Below, in pieces: positions 1 through 8,207 of a stretch of 64,000 nucleotides of DNA. The notes under the pieces are model-generated. The model made no database searches. It was not told the origin of the DNA and saw only the letters and a list, made by a program, of their open reading frames with translations. A program made the translations under genes and the position numbers. Source of the stretch: Alicyclobacillus sendaiensis NBRC 100866 (GTDB lineage: Bacteria; Bacillota; Bacilli; Alicyclobacillales; Alicyclobacillaceae); the NCBI RefSeq assembly GCF_001552675.1, contig NZ_BCRQ01000007.1, forward strand, positions 1-64,000, written 5' to 3'. Each line of letters opens with the position of its first letter. Within the stretch, counting starts at the first letter, position 1.

Positions 1-680
1 CGTATAGTTTCAGGAGATAAGCTGTGCAGAGTTCTCTGGTTTAAGTAGATTTGAAATCCTGACAAACATTTTCGACTGAATGCAGGGGGATTCCTGGATG
101 GCCAGACAATGACGTAAGTAGTGATCGGTTGCAAAAACATCTCACTCGAGGCTAAGGCACCACGAGGCATACAGTATGGTTCACGCAGAACCCGAATACT
201 GATTTCTTGGATTCCGAACCAGACCAACAAGTATGCAATGGCCACAGCTGCGTTCTCATAAAATGAAGAAGAAAATAAATAGACCAACATCGTAATTGGA
301 AGCAGCCCAATCGTGCATAATATCAAAAAAGTATCCCAACACGAAGCAGAGACACCAGGCACCGATTGCAGCTTCCAGATTCGCTCGTACATTACCAATT
401 CAACAGGTCTACGCCACGGAAATCGGTCCGCTGGAACCTCAGTCATTAAGATGAGAGCTAACCATCCAGGAATTCTTTTTCGAGCTAGGATGGGCTGAGG
501 TACTTCACACTCTCCGTCATACGCTGAAATTTTTACGAACTTCGAGTCGAGCCTTTTGACAAATGCGAACCCCACCAGCATCGCAACCAATGTACCGATA
601 ATGCGCCATTGCAACGGAAGAATCTCAACAAAGAAAAACAACCTCATGCTCTGGCGCAAGACTCGGAATGCCTGAATCAT
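1..680 (-). CDS. Hypothetical membrane protein, 3' end outside window
   Basis: Reading the minus strand from the ATG at 680 gives an uninterrupted frame of 226 codons that is still open at base 1, so the C-terminus lies outside the window. Hydrophobic stretches at about residues 13-41, 117-137 and 145-160 suggest an integral membrane protein with at least three spanning segments. A GAGGGG Shine-Dalgarno-like sequence lies 12 bases before the ATG, and a TTGACA-17-GATATT promoter lies a further ~100 bases upstream. The frame stays open for 35 more codons upstream but without a usual start codon there. I recognise no family. Base composition is AT-richer than the core genes to the right, which fits an accessory gene. 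Confidence 0.6.
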   Translation of the reverse strand, partial: MIQAFRVLRQSMRLFFFVEILPLQWRIIGTLVAMLVGFAFVKRLDSKFVKISAYDGECEVPQPILARKRIPGWLALILMTEVPADRFPWRRPVELVMYERIWKLQSVPGVSASCWDTFLILCTIGLLPITMLVYLFSSSFYENAAVAIAYLLVWFGIQEISIRVLREPYCMPRGALASSEMFLQPITTYVIVWPSRNPPAFSRKCLSGFQIYLNQRTLHSLSPETI

Positions 681-780
681 TGTAAACGTGGTCCCCTCGG
701 TGTATTCTACGGTCAGGTAGTTGATGCATGCGATCGGGAGCGGACACTTCCGATTTTTCCTGTGCTTATTTGCTTTCGAT

Positions 781-809
781 AATATCTATATATATACACT
801 GGTTGTCAA
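781..809 (-). promoter_or_regulatory. Sigma-A-type promoter for the left-edge membrane gene
   Basis: On the minus strand a perfect TTGACA (809-804) is followed after 17 bases by GATATT (786-781). The stretch in between is TA-rich, so the -10 could be shifted by two bases to TATAGA. It sits about 100 bases upstream of the ATG at 680. Confidence 0.45.
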
Positions 810-868
810 TACCGAATTTCTTATCCTGCCCTTCGACACCCCGGTTCCAACGCCCCACTGTATGCTCC

Positions 869-976
869 AACTCGGAGCGTGGAAGCCAGTACGCCTCGCA
901 AGCGTATCAGGACCGGCTCAGAGCCTATGGAATGACGGCGACCATGAGTCGGAAAGGGAATTGTTATGACAATGCT
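869..976 (+). mobile_element. IS3-family transposase fragment (OrfB DDE region)
   Basis: About 35 codons read ERGSQYASQAYQ, then LRAYGMTATMSRKGNCYDNA, which is the well known block around the second catalytic Asp of IS3-family OrfB transposases (HSDRGSQY ... SMSRKGNCYDNA). The catalytic Asp of the HSD triplet is replaced (SNSE), and a stop codon follows soon after DNA, before the expected catalytic Glu. Nothing upstream in this frame resembles the rest of OrfB and no terminal inverted repeats are apparent, so this is a small dead remnant. Confidence 0.75.
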
Positions 977-1180
977 TGTACATAAAGGTCAGCGACACGT
1001 GGTAGCAAGTACCCGCAACGCCTCACGATCCCCAAATCATGAGGACCCTACGCTGCTGAACATGAGCGTGAGCATGTATACAGAAAAGCAGCAAACGGCT
1101 TGCACAACGAGACCATGCACGCAGAATTTCGGATATAATATCATTGGTCCATAATACCAAATATTCTTGGCGGTGAGATT

Positions 1181-1567
1181 GTGGGCTTGAAAGTAAAAGG
1201 AAAATACGCATGGAGAGTAACTTTGTTTCATTTAGTTATATGTACCTGCTGGGCACTTGTTGCGATAGATTCCATACAAGATAGGGATTTCGATTTTATG
1301 TTTTATTATTCCTTATGTATGTCTTTTTTCAGCATTTTAATGCTCTATCATTACTCGAAACCGATAGATATCGAGGTTTCTATGTCAAAATTTTATATTC
1401 GAAGAGCTAGGCTTGATGTCACATCGAGAATCAAAGAAATTGAATATAAAGAAAATAACACCATTCGTATAAAGTTCAATCCCCTCTACATACTTATAGT
1501 GAAATGCTCGAATCAACCGCAAATGAATGAGTTAAAGTGTCTGCTAGACGGCATGGGCAAACAATAA
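1181..1567 (+). CDS. Small hypothetical membrane protein (128 aa)
   Basis: The GTG at 1181 opens a 128-codon frame. Two hydrophobic segments (about residues 11-28 and 38-56) are followed by a soluble C-terminal half of about 70 residues with alternating charged and hydrophobic positions. This two-helix plus beta-rich-tail layout resembles small PH-like membrane proteins, but no diagnostic motif lets me assign a family. A TATAAT hexamer at 1134-1139 could be its -10 element, with no clear -35 partner. Codon use is strongly AT-biased compared with the genes to the right, suggesting horizontal acquisition together with the IS3 fragment just upstream. Confidence 0.55.
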   Translation: MGLKVKGKYAWRVTLFHLVICTCWALVAIDSIQDRDFDFMFYYSLCMSFFSILMLYHYSKPIDIEVSMSKFYIRRARLDVTSRIKEIEYKENNTIRIKFNPLYILIVKCSNQPQMNELKCLLDGMGKQ

Positions 1568-2119
1568 ACATGCAACTGAGGTTTCAGACACGAAGCCGCC
1601 TGCCGCGATCGATGCAGCACCGCCGTGCTCACGTTTCCCGTAAACATTTCGGATGAGTCCGTTTCGTTCGTCATGTGCTGTCGCCTACAAGGAACTCTCC
1701 TGTTTCTTGGTGAACCCATTTTCGAGGTACCGGGGGCAACGCGATGGCTTGACGGTTACCTATCACGCCCACCGGATCCGAGCGTCTGTCGGACCTCATC
1801 TAGAAACCTCACCCATCCAAGGACGAATGTTCCTCATCGCATACCAATCTGTCATGCGAAACTCGACTGCTCCCGACGGTCGGGGTGTCGGTAGCTCCTT
1901 GATATCACATTCACTTTGTAAGACCTATTCATATGTGGGTTGAAAATCGTCCGTTTCGAAGACCATTTCCACTCCCGCACCCTTTCGGCTGATCGGTCTC
2001 TAAGTCGCGGTCGGGATGGGCCAACTGCAAATCGCCGATAAGCGACCCGTTCTTTGTTGTTTCGGCGGATCGCGTGGCAATACGTGTCCACATCACACGA
2101 CACATACACATTTAGGAAG

Positions 2120-2183
2120 TTATCCACAGACAACCGCGTACCTACAAGCACCGGTAGAACATGCGGCGCGTGCCTGTGCATAA
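2120..2183. promoter_or_regulatory. Pair of DnaA-box-like sites
   Basis: TTATCCACA, the exact DnaA-box consensus, lies at 2120-2128 on the plus strand, and TGTGCATAA (TTATGCACA on the minus strand, fitting TTATNCACA) lies at 2175-2183. The two are in opposite orientation, 46 bases apart. No replication gene is adjacent, so if real they would be a DnaA-binding or titration site, or the relic of a plasmid-like origin. Confidence 0.3.
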
Positions 2184-2280
2184 GTCCGACAAGGTGCACC
2201 GCATTAGAATCCCACATTCATCCATGCGTCTACATGTTCTGTCCAAATGTCGAAGTCGATGTGACAGGCTAACCCGAGAT

Positions 2281-2316
2281 CGGCAGGAAGCGTGACAAAA
2301 CGCCGACATCCTGCCG
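2281..2316. repeat. Inverted repeat upstream of the NOS gene
   Basis: CGGCAGGA (2281-2288) and TCCTGCCG (2309-2316) form a perfect 8-bp stem separated by 20 bases. It ends about 20 bases before a TTGAGC-16-TAGAAT promoter-like pair (2335-2362), so it is positioned as a possible operator or as an upstream transcript terminator. Confidence 0.35.
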
Positions 2317-2386
2317 CCCCGCCGCTCGCGCCTTTTGAGCCGAGGACGCGCTCGGCTAGAATGGGTGAAGGACGGTGAAGAGGCGG

Positions 2387-3499
2387 ATGAACCCCTTGTG
2401 GGACGAAGCGCGCACCTTTATCGAGGCGTGCTATCGAGAACTCGGAAAGTGCGAAGCGGATATTGAGCGTCGGCTGGACGAGGTGCGGCATCAAATCCAG
2501 CGCGATGGCACCTATGAGCACACCTTCGAAGAGCTGGAACACGGGGCGCGCATGGCCTGGCGGAACAGCAACCGCTGCATCGGCAGGTTGTTCTGGCAGT
2601 CGCTTCACGTCTTCGACCGAAGACACCTGAGGGAGCCGCAAGCCATGTTCGAGGCCATCTGCGAGCACCTCCGTTTTGCGCGAAACGGAGGCAAAATCCG
2701 CCCGACCCTCACGGTGTTCGCCCCCGCCTCGCGAGAACGGGAAGTGCGCATCTGGAACCACCAGATTGTGCGCTATGCCGGCTACGAGACGCCGCACGGC
2801 ATCGTGGGCGATCCGGCCTCCGCCGCCTTCACCCGCGTCTGTCAAGATCTCGGGTGGCGAGGACAAGGCTCGCCGTGGGACGTGCTTCCCGTCGTGATCG
2901 CGGACGGCGGGGCGTTGGCTTGGTTTGAGCTTCCGCGCGATCTCGTCCTCGAGGTCCCCATCGAACACCCCGAACATCGGAGTATCGCCGACCTCGGCCT
3001 GCGGTGGTACGCCGTGCCCGTCCTGTCTGACATGGCACTCATCATCGGTGGCATCCGCTACACCGCCGCCCCGTTCAACGGCTGGTACATGGTCACCGAG
3101 ATTGGCGCGCGCAATCTGGCCGATCCCTTTCGCTACAACATGCTTCCGGCCGTGGCCGACGCGCTCGGCCTCGACCGATCGAGCGACGCGACGCTGTGGC
3201 GGGATCGCGCGCTGGTGGAACTGAACGTCGCCGTTTTACACTCGTTCCGCAAGCACAACGTCACCATCGTCGACCACCACACGGCCGCGCGCCAATTCGC
3301 CTACTTCGAACAGCTGGAGCGCGACGCAAACCGGCGCGTCACGGGCGACTGGACGTGGCTCATCCCGCCGTTGTCGCCGGCGGCCACGCACATCTTCCAC
3401 AGCGGGTATGACAACGATTTCGTGTTGCCGAACTTCGTGCGCCAGAGGCGACCCTATCCAGCCCCGCACTTGCGCATCGATCCGTCCGTGTTCCGTTAA
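2387..3499 (+). CDS. nos: Nitric oxide synthase, oxygenase domain
   Basis: This is a bacterial NOS, the haem and tetrahydrobiopterin (or tetrahydrofolate) enzyme that oxidises arginine to nitric oxide and citrulline using external reductases. It has the haem-ligand motif WRNSNRCIGRLFW near the N-terminus, the GKIRPT and WNHQ(I)VRYAGYE segments, the arginine-binding WYMVTEIGARNLAD with its catalytic Glu, and the C-terminal GDWTWLIPPLSPAATHIFH block. At about 370 residues it matches the Bacillus enzymes, which also lack a fused reductase. The ATG at 2387 is preferred because it aligns with Bacillus NOS; an in-frame GTG at 2375 adds four residues. In Bacillus the product protects against oxidative stress and antibiotics. 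Confidence 0.95.
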   Translation: MNPLWDEARTFIEACYRELGKCEADIERRLDEVRHQIQRDGTYEHTFEELEHGARMAWRNSNRCIGRLFWQSLHVFDRRHLREPQAMFEAICEHLRFARNGGKIRPTLTVFAPASREREVRIWNHQIVRYAGYETPHGIVGDPASAAFTRVCQDLGWRGQGSPWDVLPVVIADGGALAWFELPRDLVLEVPIEHPEHRSIADLGLRWYAVPVLSDMALIIGGIRYTAAPFNGWYMVTEIGARNLADPFRYNMLPAVADALGLDRSSDATLWRDRALVELNVAVLHSFRKHNVTIVDHHTAARQFAYFEQLERDANRRVTGDWTWLIPPLSPAATHIFHSGYDNDFVLPNFVRQRRPYPAPHLRIDPSVFR

Positions 3500-4398
3500 G
3501 TGCGATCCCCGCTGCGGCGCAGCTCCTCCATGCGTTCGGCGTTGGCGACGCCGAGCCACGTGCCGAGATTCATCGCGTCCGAGAGCGCGCTTGGCACGAC
3601 AATCATGGAGGCTTTCTCCTTCAACCCCTCGTACAAGATGTTCATGGCGCGCAGCTGAAGCGCGACGGGATCGCTGTGATAAAGCCGCGCCGCCTCGAGA
3701 AACGACTCGGCCACCTGGACCTCGGCCTGGCCCAGGATGACGCGGGCATTCCGCTCGCGCTCCGCCTGCGCGGCGCGCGACATGGCGTCCTGAAGGTTGC
3801 TTGGAATTTTGATGTCGCGGATTTGGACGCTCTGAATCGAAATGCCCCAGGGCCCGGTGCGCTCGTCGAGCAGGCGCTTCAGTTCGGCATCCATCGCCTC
3901 GCGGCTCGACAGCATGTCTTCCAGCATCATGCGCCCAATGAGATCGCGCAACGCTGTTTGCGCGGCCCAAGAGAGCGAATATTCGTAATCCGCAACCTGC
4001 AGCGCAGCCTTCTCCGCATCCACGACGGCCCAGAACAGCACCGCGTCGATGTTGACCGGGACCGTGTCCTTCGTCAGGGTCTGCTCCGCAGTGAACGTCG
4101 TCGAGCGCACGCGCAGATCGATCCAATCCGCAACCGTGTCCACAATGGGCAAAAGGAAGAAGATGCCTGGCCCAGCCAGTTGGCGAAACTTCCCGAGCCG
4201 AAGGACAACCGCCTTTTCCCATTGGTTGGCGACGTGGATGGACGCCGACAGGGCCCAACCCACCAAAAGGATCAGCAACCCAAGCGCGATGCCCGTCACG
4301 CGATGCGTCCGCCCGAGTCCCGCCCCTGTGGCGACGGCCCCGAGCACAAACACGACAAAAATCAACCGTTGCACACCGGCCACGCGCCGCATGCGCAT
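3496..4398 (-). CDS. Slipin/stomatin-like SPFH-domain membrane protein
   Basis: A 300-residue member of the SPFH (stomatin/prohibitin) family. Two hydrophobic segments (about residues 10-28 and 35-52) are followed by the stomatin signature region with EKAVVLRLGKF, the GPGIFFLLP turn and IDLRVRSTTF, then an amphipathic alpha-helical region rich in Ala, Glu and Arg ending in a short tail. Family members assemble into membrane scaffolds and are often paired with NfeD proteases; no NfeD gene is adjacent. Its TAA stop overlaps the TAA of the convergent NOS gene in the shared TTAA sequence. Upstream lies a membrane-anchored protein on the same strand, 65 bases away, so the two may be cotranscribed. 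Confidence 0.85.
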   Translation of the reverse strand: MRMRRVAGVQRLIFVVFVLGAVATGAGLGRTHRVTGIALGLLILLVGWALSASIHVANQWEKAVVLRLGKFRQLAGPGIFFLLPIVDTVADWIDLRVRSTTFTAEQTLTKDTVPVNIDAVLFWAVVDAEKAALQVADYEYSLSWAAQTALRDLIGRMMLEDMLSSREAMDAELKRLLDERTGPWGISIQSVQIRDIKIPSNLQDAMSRAAQAERERNARVILGQAEVQVAESFLEAARLYHSDPVALQLRAMNILYEGLKEKASMIVVPSALSDAMNLGTWLGVANAERMEELRRSGDRT

Positions 4399-4463
4399 CT
4401 CCTCCTTCCCGGCACAAGCCGGACGGCCTCATGCCGCAGGCCTCGTCTTTCGAGATCCCCGGC

Positions 4464-5342
4464 TCACGAAGGCGCGGCTTCCACAAACTCCACGATGCCT
4501 GCCGCGGCGTGGCGCTGCCACGGCGCGAAGGACCGCTCGATCACGACGGGCGGCATCACCTCGAGTCGCTGGACACCGCCGGAAGCGAGCACGAGCGCAG
4601 GTTGAAAGACAAGCCCCTCCTCCACCGTGCCTGGATGCGGCCGGAGCACGTACTCGAGCACCGCCGTCTGCCCAGGCTTCAGCGCGAAGGGCAACCTCAC
4701 ATCGGCCACGCCCCGCGTCCCAGCCACCCTCACTCGCACACCGGAAATGCCATCGTCGCCGGCTTGCCACAGTCCCAGAATGCGGACGGGCGCCTTCGTT
4801 CCATTGCGAAGCTGCAGTGCGACAACATTTTCCCGCATCACGAGGGGCTCCTGAATTTCGCTAGAGGCAAACGAGACATCGAGCCAGTCCACCGCCCCCC
4901 GAATGACACGGCAGGTCACCCGGCCATACGGAAGTATACGCTTCCATGGCCCGCCATTCACCAGAAAGCCGATTCGCTGATCCCGGTAGCTTCGTGGAAA
5001 CCGGACGGAAAGGGCGAGTCGACACAGTTGGTACGTGGTCCGGTTTTCCAAGTCGAGTTCGTGCGTGAGCGTCGAGTCGACGACGTCAAACGCACCGGCC
5101 GGAACCGGCCCGACGTCCAGCGTATCCGGCGCGGTGGTTGAGGCCGTCCACAGGTTGTACGTGAGCATCAGGGGTTTCCCCGAATCGACGATAGCGTTCA
5201 CACGCCATCCTCCTTGCGCCCACCACTCCGCCTCGCGGGCCCTCGGCTCCGCCCGTCGCGCCCAAAGCCACGCGCCAATGGCCAGAGCCACGAGCACCGC
5301 CACCACGGCCACGGCGAGCGCTCCTTCGCGACGCTCCCTCAT
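4464..5342 (-). CDS. Membrane-anchored hypothetical extracytoplasmic protein
   Basis: The ATG at 5342 has a GAGGAG ribosome binding site eight bases upstream and gives a 292-residue protein. It starts with a basic RERR patch followed by one hydrophobic helix (about residues 9-25) and then a long beta-rich region without further membrane segments, so it is probably anchored in the membrane and exposed outside. The frame is open for 46 codons further upstream but that part shows no coding character. I recognise no family. It precedes the slipin gene on the same strand and may be expressed with it. Confidence 0.65.
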   Translation of the reverse strand: MRERREGALAVAVVAVLVALAIGAWLWARRAEPRAREAEWWAQGGWRVNAIVDSGKPLMLTYNLWTASTTAPDTLDVGPVPAGAFDVVDSTLTHELDLENRTTYQLCRLALSVRFPRSYRDQRIGFLVNGGPWKRILPYGRVTCRVIRGAVDWLDVSFASSEIQEPLVMRENVVALQLRNGTKAPVRILGLWQAGDDGISGVRVRVAGTRGVADVRLPFALKPGQTAVLEYVLRPHPGTVEEGLVFQPALVLASGGVQRLEVMPPVVIERSFAPWQRHAAAGIVEFVEAAPS

Positions 5343-5692
5343 GCCACACGCTCCTCGATGAGAAAATCGATGGCCCTTTGCGCATACGCATGCCGGTGAT
5401 TGTAGATCATCGTAACCGTCCCTCTGCCACGTGTCCAGATCCGCGTTCGAATCCTTCCGCTGAATGGACCGGCGGCTCAAGGCGCGGGTTCATGGGCGGG
5501 CGTGACGCTTTGCCCGCGCCGATGGATTCGACGCCCGAGGGTTTTCGGTGGCTCGTCCGACTCGCGTTCAGTTCAGGTGGGATCGCTCTGTCTGTGACGG
5601 CAGGTAGATGTTCGCTGGGCGATCGGGCAAGCATTCGAAATGAGTGCGCCATCCTCCTTTCGGTTCGATTTTAGCTTAGTGATCGCGAGAGC
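5343..5692. other. Gene-free stretch before the tRNA
   Basis: About 350 bases with only short overlapping frames that lack ribosome binding sites and motifs. It separates the membrane-anchored gene from the tRNA-Leu promoter. I see no repeat or element in it. Confidence 0.5.
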
Positions 5693-5721
5693 TTGACACG
5701 GACGTCTTGGGCAACTATAAT
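5693..5721 (+). promoter_or_regulatory. Consensus promoter of tRNA-Leu
   Basis: TTGACA (5693-5698), exactly 17 bases, then TATAAT (5716-5721): both hexamers match the sigma-A consensus perfectly. The tRNA begins 29 bases downstream, as expected for a short trailer-free leader of a strongly expressed stable RNA. Confidence 0.85.
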
Positions 5722-5749
5722 CATCATCGTGATTTGCTTTTGAAGCCAT

Positions 5750-5834
5750 GTCGAGATGGCGGAATTGGCAGACGCGCACGTTTGAGGGGCGTGTGGGGTA
5801 ACCCGTGCGGGTTCAAGTCCCGCTCTCGACACCA
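5750..5834 (+). tRNA. tRNA-Leu (anticodon GAG)
   Basis: The sequence folds as a class II tRNA. The acceptor stem pairs GTCGAGA with TCTCGAC, followed by A and an encoded CCA. The D arm contains GGAATTGGCAGAC, the anticodon stem CACGT/GCGTG closes the loop TTGAGGG with anticodon GAG at its centre, there is a long variable arm, and the T arm has GGGTTCAAGTCCC. The GAG anticodon reads CUC and CUU leucine codons. CCA is encoded, as is usual in Firmicutes. Confidence 0.95.
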
Positions 5835-5852
5835 GATGAACACATGGCGGAA

Positions 5853-5882
5853 GGGTTCGGAGAGACTCCGAACCCTTTCTTC
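5853..5882 (+). terminator. Intrinsic terminator after tRNA-Leu
   Basis: GGGTTCGGAG, a three-base loop, then CTCCGAACCC and a TTTCTTC tract: a ten-pair hairpin with a T-rich tail placed about 20 bases after the tRNA. Confidence 0.8.
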
Positions 5883-5933
5883 GTGTGGTAAAGATATATT
5901 CGGCATCTGCGTTCCGCAGGGAAGGGGGCAACC

Positions 5934-6467
5934 ATGCCGACCGAGCGACAGTTGCGCCTGTTGAACATGCTTCAACGCGCCGACTCCCCCATACCGGGGC
6001 AGGCGCTCGCCGAGGCGCTCGGCGTCACGCGCCAGGTGGTTGTGCACGAGATCGCACTGCTGCGCGCAGCCGGCGAGCCCATCTACGCCACGCCCAAAGG
6101 GTACTGGCTGAATCGCGCGTCGTCGGCCCGTGAGACGGTCATTGCCGTCTCACACACGCCGGAACAGACGAAGGACGAGCTCTACACGCTCGTCGATCAC
6201 GGCGTACGAGTGCTCGACGTGCGCGTGGAACACGCCATCTACGGGGAAATTGTCGGCCAGCTCCTCATCACCTCGAGGCGCGACGTGGACGTGTTTCTCG
6301 AAAAGGTGCGCGCGGAAAACGCCGCGCTCCTCTCGAGCCTCACCGGCGGATTTCATTATCATCGCGTGCAGTTTGACCGAGAGGACCAGCTGGTGGAAGC
6401 CTGTGAGGCGCTTCAGCGGGTGGGCATTGAGGTGATGACCCATCCCGCGAACGGTGAAGCGCTCTGA
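5934..6467 (+). CDS. niaR: NiaR-type transcriptional repressor (HTH-3H)
   Basis: A 177-residue protein with an N-terminal winged helix (about residues 5-55, containing GQALAEALGVTRQVVVHEIA) and a C-terminal 3H domain named after its conserved histidines (visible around VSHTPEQTKDELY, VRVEHAIYG and FHYHRVQF). NiaR represses NAD-biosynthesis and niacin-transport genes when nicotinate is bound. Those targets are not next to it here. The start follows an AAGGGGG ribosome binding site. It is convergent with a broken MFS transporter gene; some MFS proteins (NiaP) carry niacin, but the pseudogene cannot be assigned to that group. Confidence 0.85.
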   Translation: MPTERQLRLLNMLQRADSPIPGQALAEALGVTRQVVVHEIALLRAAGEPIYATPKGYWLNRASSARETVIAVSHTPEQTKDELYTLVDHGVRVLDVRVEHAIYGEIVGQLLITSRRDVDVFLEKVRAENAALLSSLTGGFHYHRVQFDREDQLVEACEALQRVGIEVMTHPANGEAL

Positions 6468-6478
6468 CCCTCCGAGCC

Positions 6479-7541
6479 TCACGTCCTCCGGGCGACGTCA
6501 TAGCCTCGGAAGAAAAGCCCATAGAGCGCCGTGGAGACGAGCTGCAGGCCAGCCGCCACCACAAACGGAAGGGCGAGGCTGCCCTCCTCCAACAGCCAAC
6601 CCGATATCGTGGGCCCCACGGCGGAAGCCGCTCGAGTAAAAAACGAGTTCATGCTCAGCGAAAACCCGCGGCGCGCTTCGCCGGTGAGGCTCGCGCCGAG
6701 CGCGGATCGAGCGCCCTGCGTGCCGCGGCTCAGGGCGGATCGCACGGCGTAGATGACGAAGGCGAGCGCGAACGACGGCATGAATGGGAGCGCACACATC
6801 AAGAGCACTCCCGAGAGCCGAAGCCAGACCACCGCGCGGACCATGCCGACGCGATCCGCCAAATACCCTGAGAGGAGCGCCGCGAAGCCGGTGACCACAA
6901 AGGTCGCGGCCAATGTCCCGCCGATCTCGCCGCTCGTCGCCCCGAACTTCGTCGCAAACCAATAGGAGATCATCGGACCTACAAAGCCCACGCCAAGCCC
7001 GTTCAACAAGTTCACGAAGGCGAGCCGGGCGATGTCTCGGTTTTCGGCCTTGCGCCCGGGAGCGCGCCGAAAGCGCGTTCGCTCGGAGTCCGGCGGCTCT
7101 TGTCGTGGCGTGGGCGAGGCTTCCCGGCCCTCCCGCGACGGCTTGCCGCTGGTGCATTCCGCCTCCCGGCGCCAGCCACACCATGCACGCGCAGGCGAGC
7201 GACAAGCACGCGATGCCGCAAAACAGCGGCCGAAACGCGAGCGCGCCGGGCAGCGCGCCGCGCCAGACGCGATCCAGGCCTGCCAGCAGGCAGCCCGTCG
7301 CCACGCCGAAGAAGCCGATGGCCGTATTCGCGCTGAACACGCGGCTCCGCTGGTTCGGCGGGACGCTTCCGGCCATCCAAGCCTGTTCCACAGGCGTGAA
7401 GGGCCCGGCCGCGCCATTTTGTCCCCGACCGAGTCCCGTCAGCACAATGGCCGCCGACAGCAGCGCGGCATTGCGAGAGAGCGCGACCACGAGCGCCGCC
7501 TGCAGATACACCACCGTTCGACGCTGGCTCTCCACCTTCAC
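6479..7541 (-). pseudogene. Truncated and frameshifted MFS transporter
   Basis: Two minus-strand frames together encode most of a major facilitator transporter. The first, from a GTG at 7541, gives what look like transmembrane segments 3-6 (with GLGRGQNGAAGP and the VPPNQRSRVFS loop). The second frame, from about 7051 to 6479, gives the six-helix C-terminal half (IARLAFVNLLNGLGVGFVGP through LVSTALYGLFF). The frame changes between about 7151 and 7051, in the central loop. The first two helices expected upstream are missing, because the lytic transglycosylase gene ends only seven bases before the start. A strong AGGAGG lies at the junction. Unless both defects are sequencing or assembly errors, the gene is dead. 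Confidence 0.8.
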
Positions 7542-7547
7542 CGCCTC

Positions 7548-8207
7548 CTAGCCCTTCGCAGGCAAGCGCCAGGCCGGATCTCCCCCGTAGATTTTTTTGT
7601 ACAAATCGTAGTTGTAGAAGACGCGATCGACGAAGTGGCGCGTCTCCCCGACGGGGATCTCATCGATGTCCTGGAGCTTGCCGTTCCACACCCCGTCCCT
7701 GAGCCACTGCGATACGCGCCTCGGTCCCGCGTTGTACGCTGCGACGGCCGCCACGACGTTGCCGTGAAAATCGTCGATCAGGCTTTTCACGTACCAGCTG
7801 CCAATGAGGATGTTGTACTCCGGGCTCGCGAGCTTTTTCGCGTCTTTCGGCAGCTTGCGGAGCGCGCCGCCCGATCCCGACGTCTGATTCCGCAGCATCT
7901 CCGCGATCCACTCGGCCGTCTGCGGCATCAGCTGCATCAGCCCCACGGCGCCCGCGTGGGAGACATCCTCGGACCGGAACTTGCTCTCCACGCGAATGAT
8001 GCTCGCGATGAGCAGCGGATCCACGTCCGCAAACCGAGCCGACTGCTGGATCTGGGCCTGGTACTGGATGGGATACATCAGCCGCCAGAATCCGTTTGTC
8101 GAGATGGTCACGAGGACGGCGATGAGCAGAACCCCCGCGATCAGCTGGCGAAGGCTCAGCGACAGGAAGAAGGTCCGCTTCGGCTTTCGGCCCGAAGTCT
8201 TTGCCAT
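7548..8207 (-). CDS. Membrane-anchored lytic transglycosylase (SLT domain)
   Basis: A 219-residue Slt-type lytic murein transglycosylase. One N-terminal hydrophobic helix (about residues 20-36) anchors it, and the SLT domain follows with IIRVESKFR (catalytic Glu), GAVGLMQLMPQTA and AAVAAYNAGPRRV, the three standard family motifs. It would cleave peptidoglycan between MurNAc and GlcNAc at the cell surface. Its start overlaps the end of coaE by 52 bases in another frame, so the two are probably translated from one transcript; this coaE-lytic transglycosylase arrangement also occurs in Bacillus relatives (ytcC/D region uncertain). Confidence 0.9.
   Translation of the reverse strand: MAKTSGRKPKRTFFLSLSLRQLIAGVLLIAVLVTISTNGFWRLMYPIQYQAQIQQSARFADVDPLLIASIIRVESKFRSEDVSHAGAVGLMQLMPQTAEWIAEMLRNQTSGSGGALRKLPKDAKKLASPEYNILIGSWYVKSLIDDFHGNVVAAVAAYNAGPRRVSQWLRDGVWNGKLQDIDEIPVGETRHFVDRVFYNYDLYKKIYGGDPAWRLPAKG

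Larger units (their letters stand above)
1568..2386. other. Long gene-poor stretch
   Basis: About 800 bases without a convincing gene. The open frames here lack credible ribosome binding sites, have no recognisable motifs and overlap one another on both strands. The stretch does contain two DnaA-box-like sites and a perfect inverted repeat just before the nitric oxide synthase gene, listed separately. It may be the decayed remainder of an inserted element. Confidence 0.6.
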
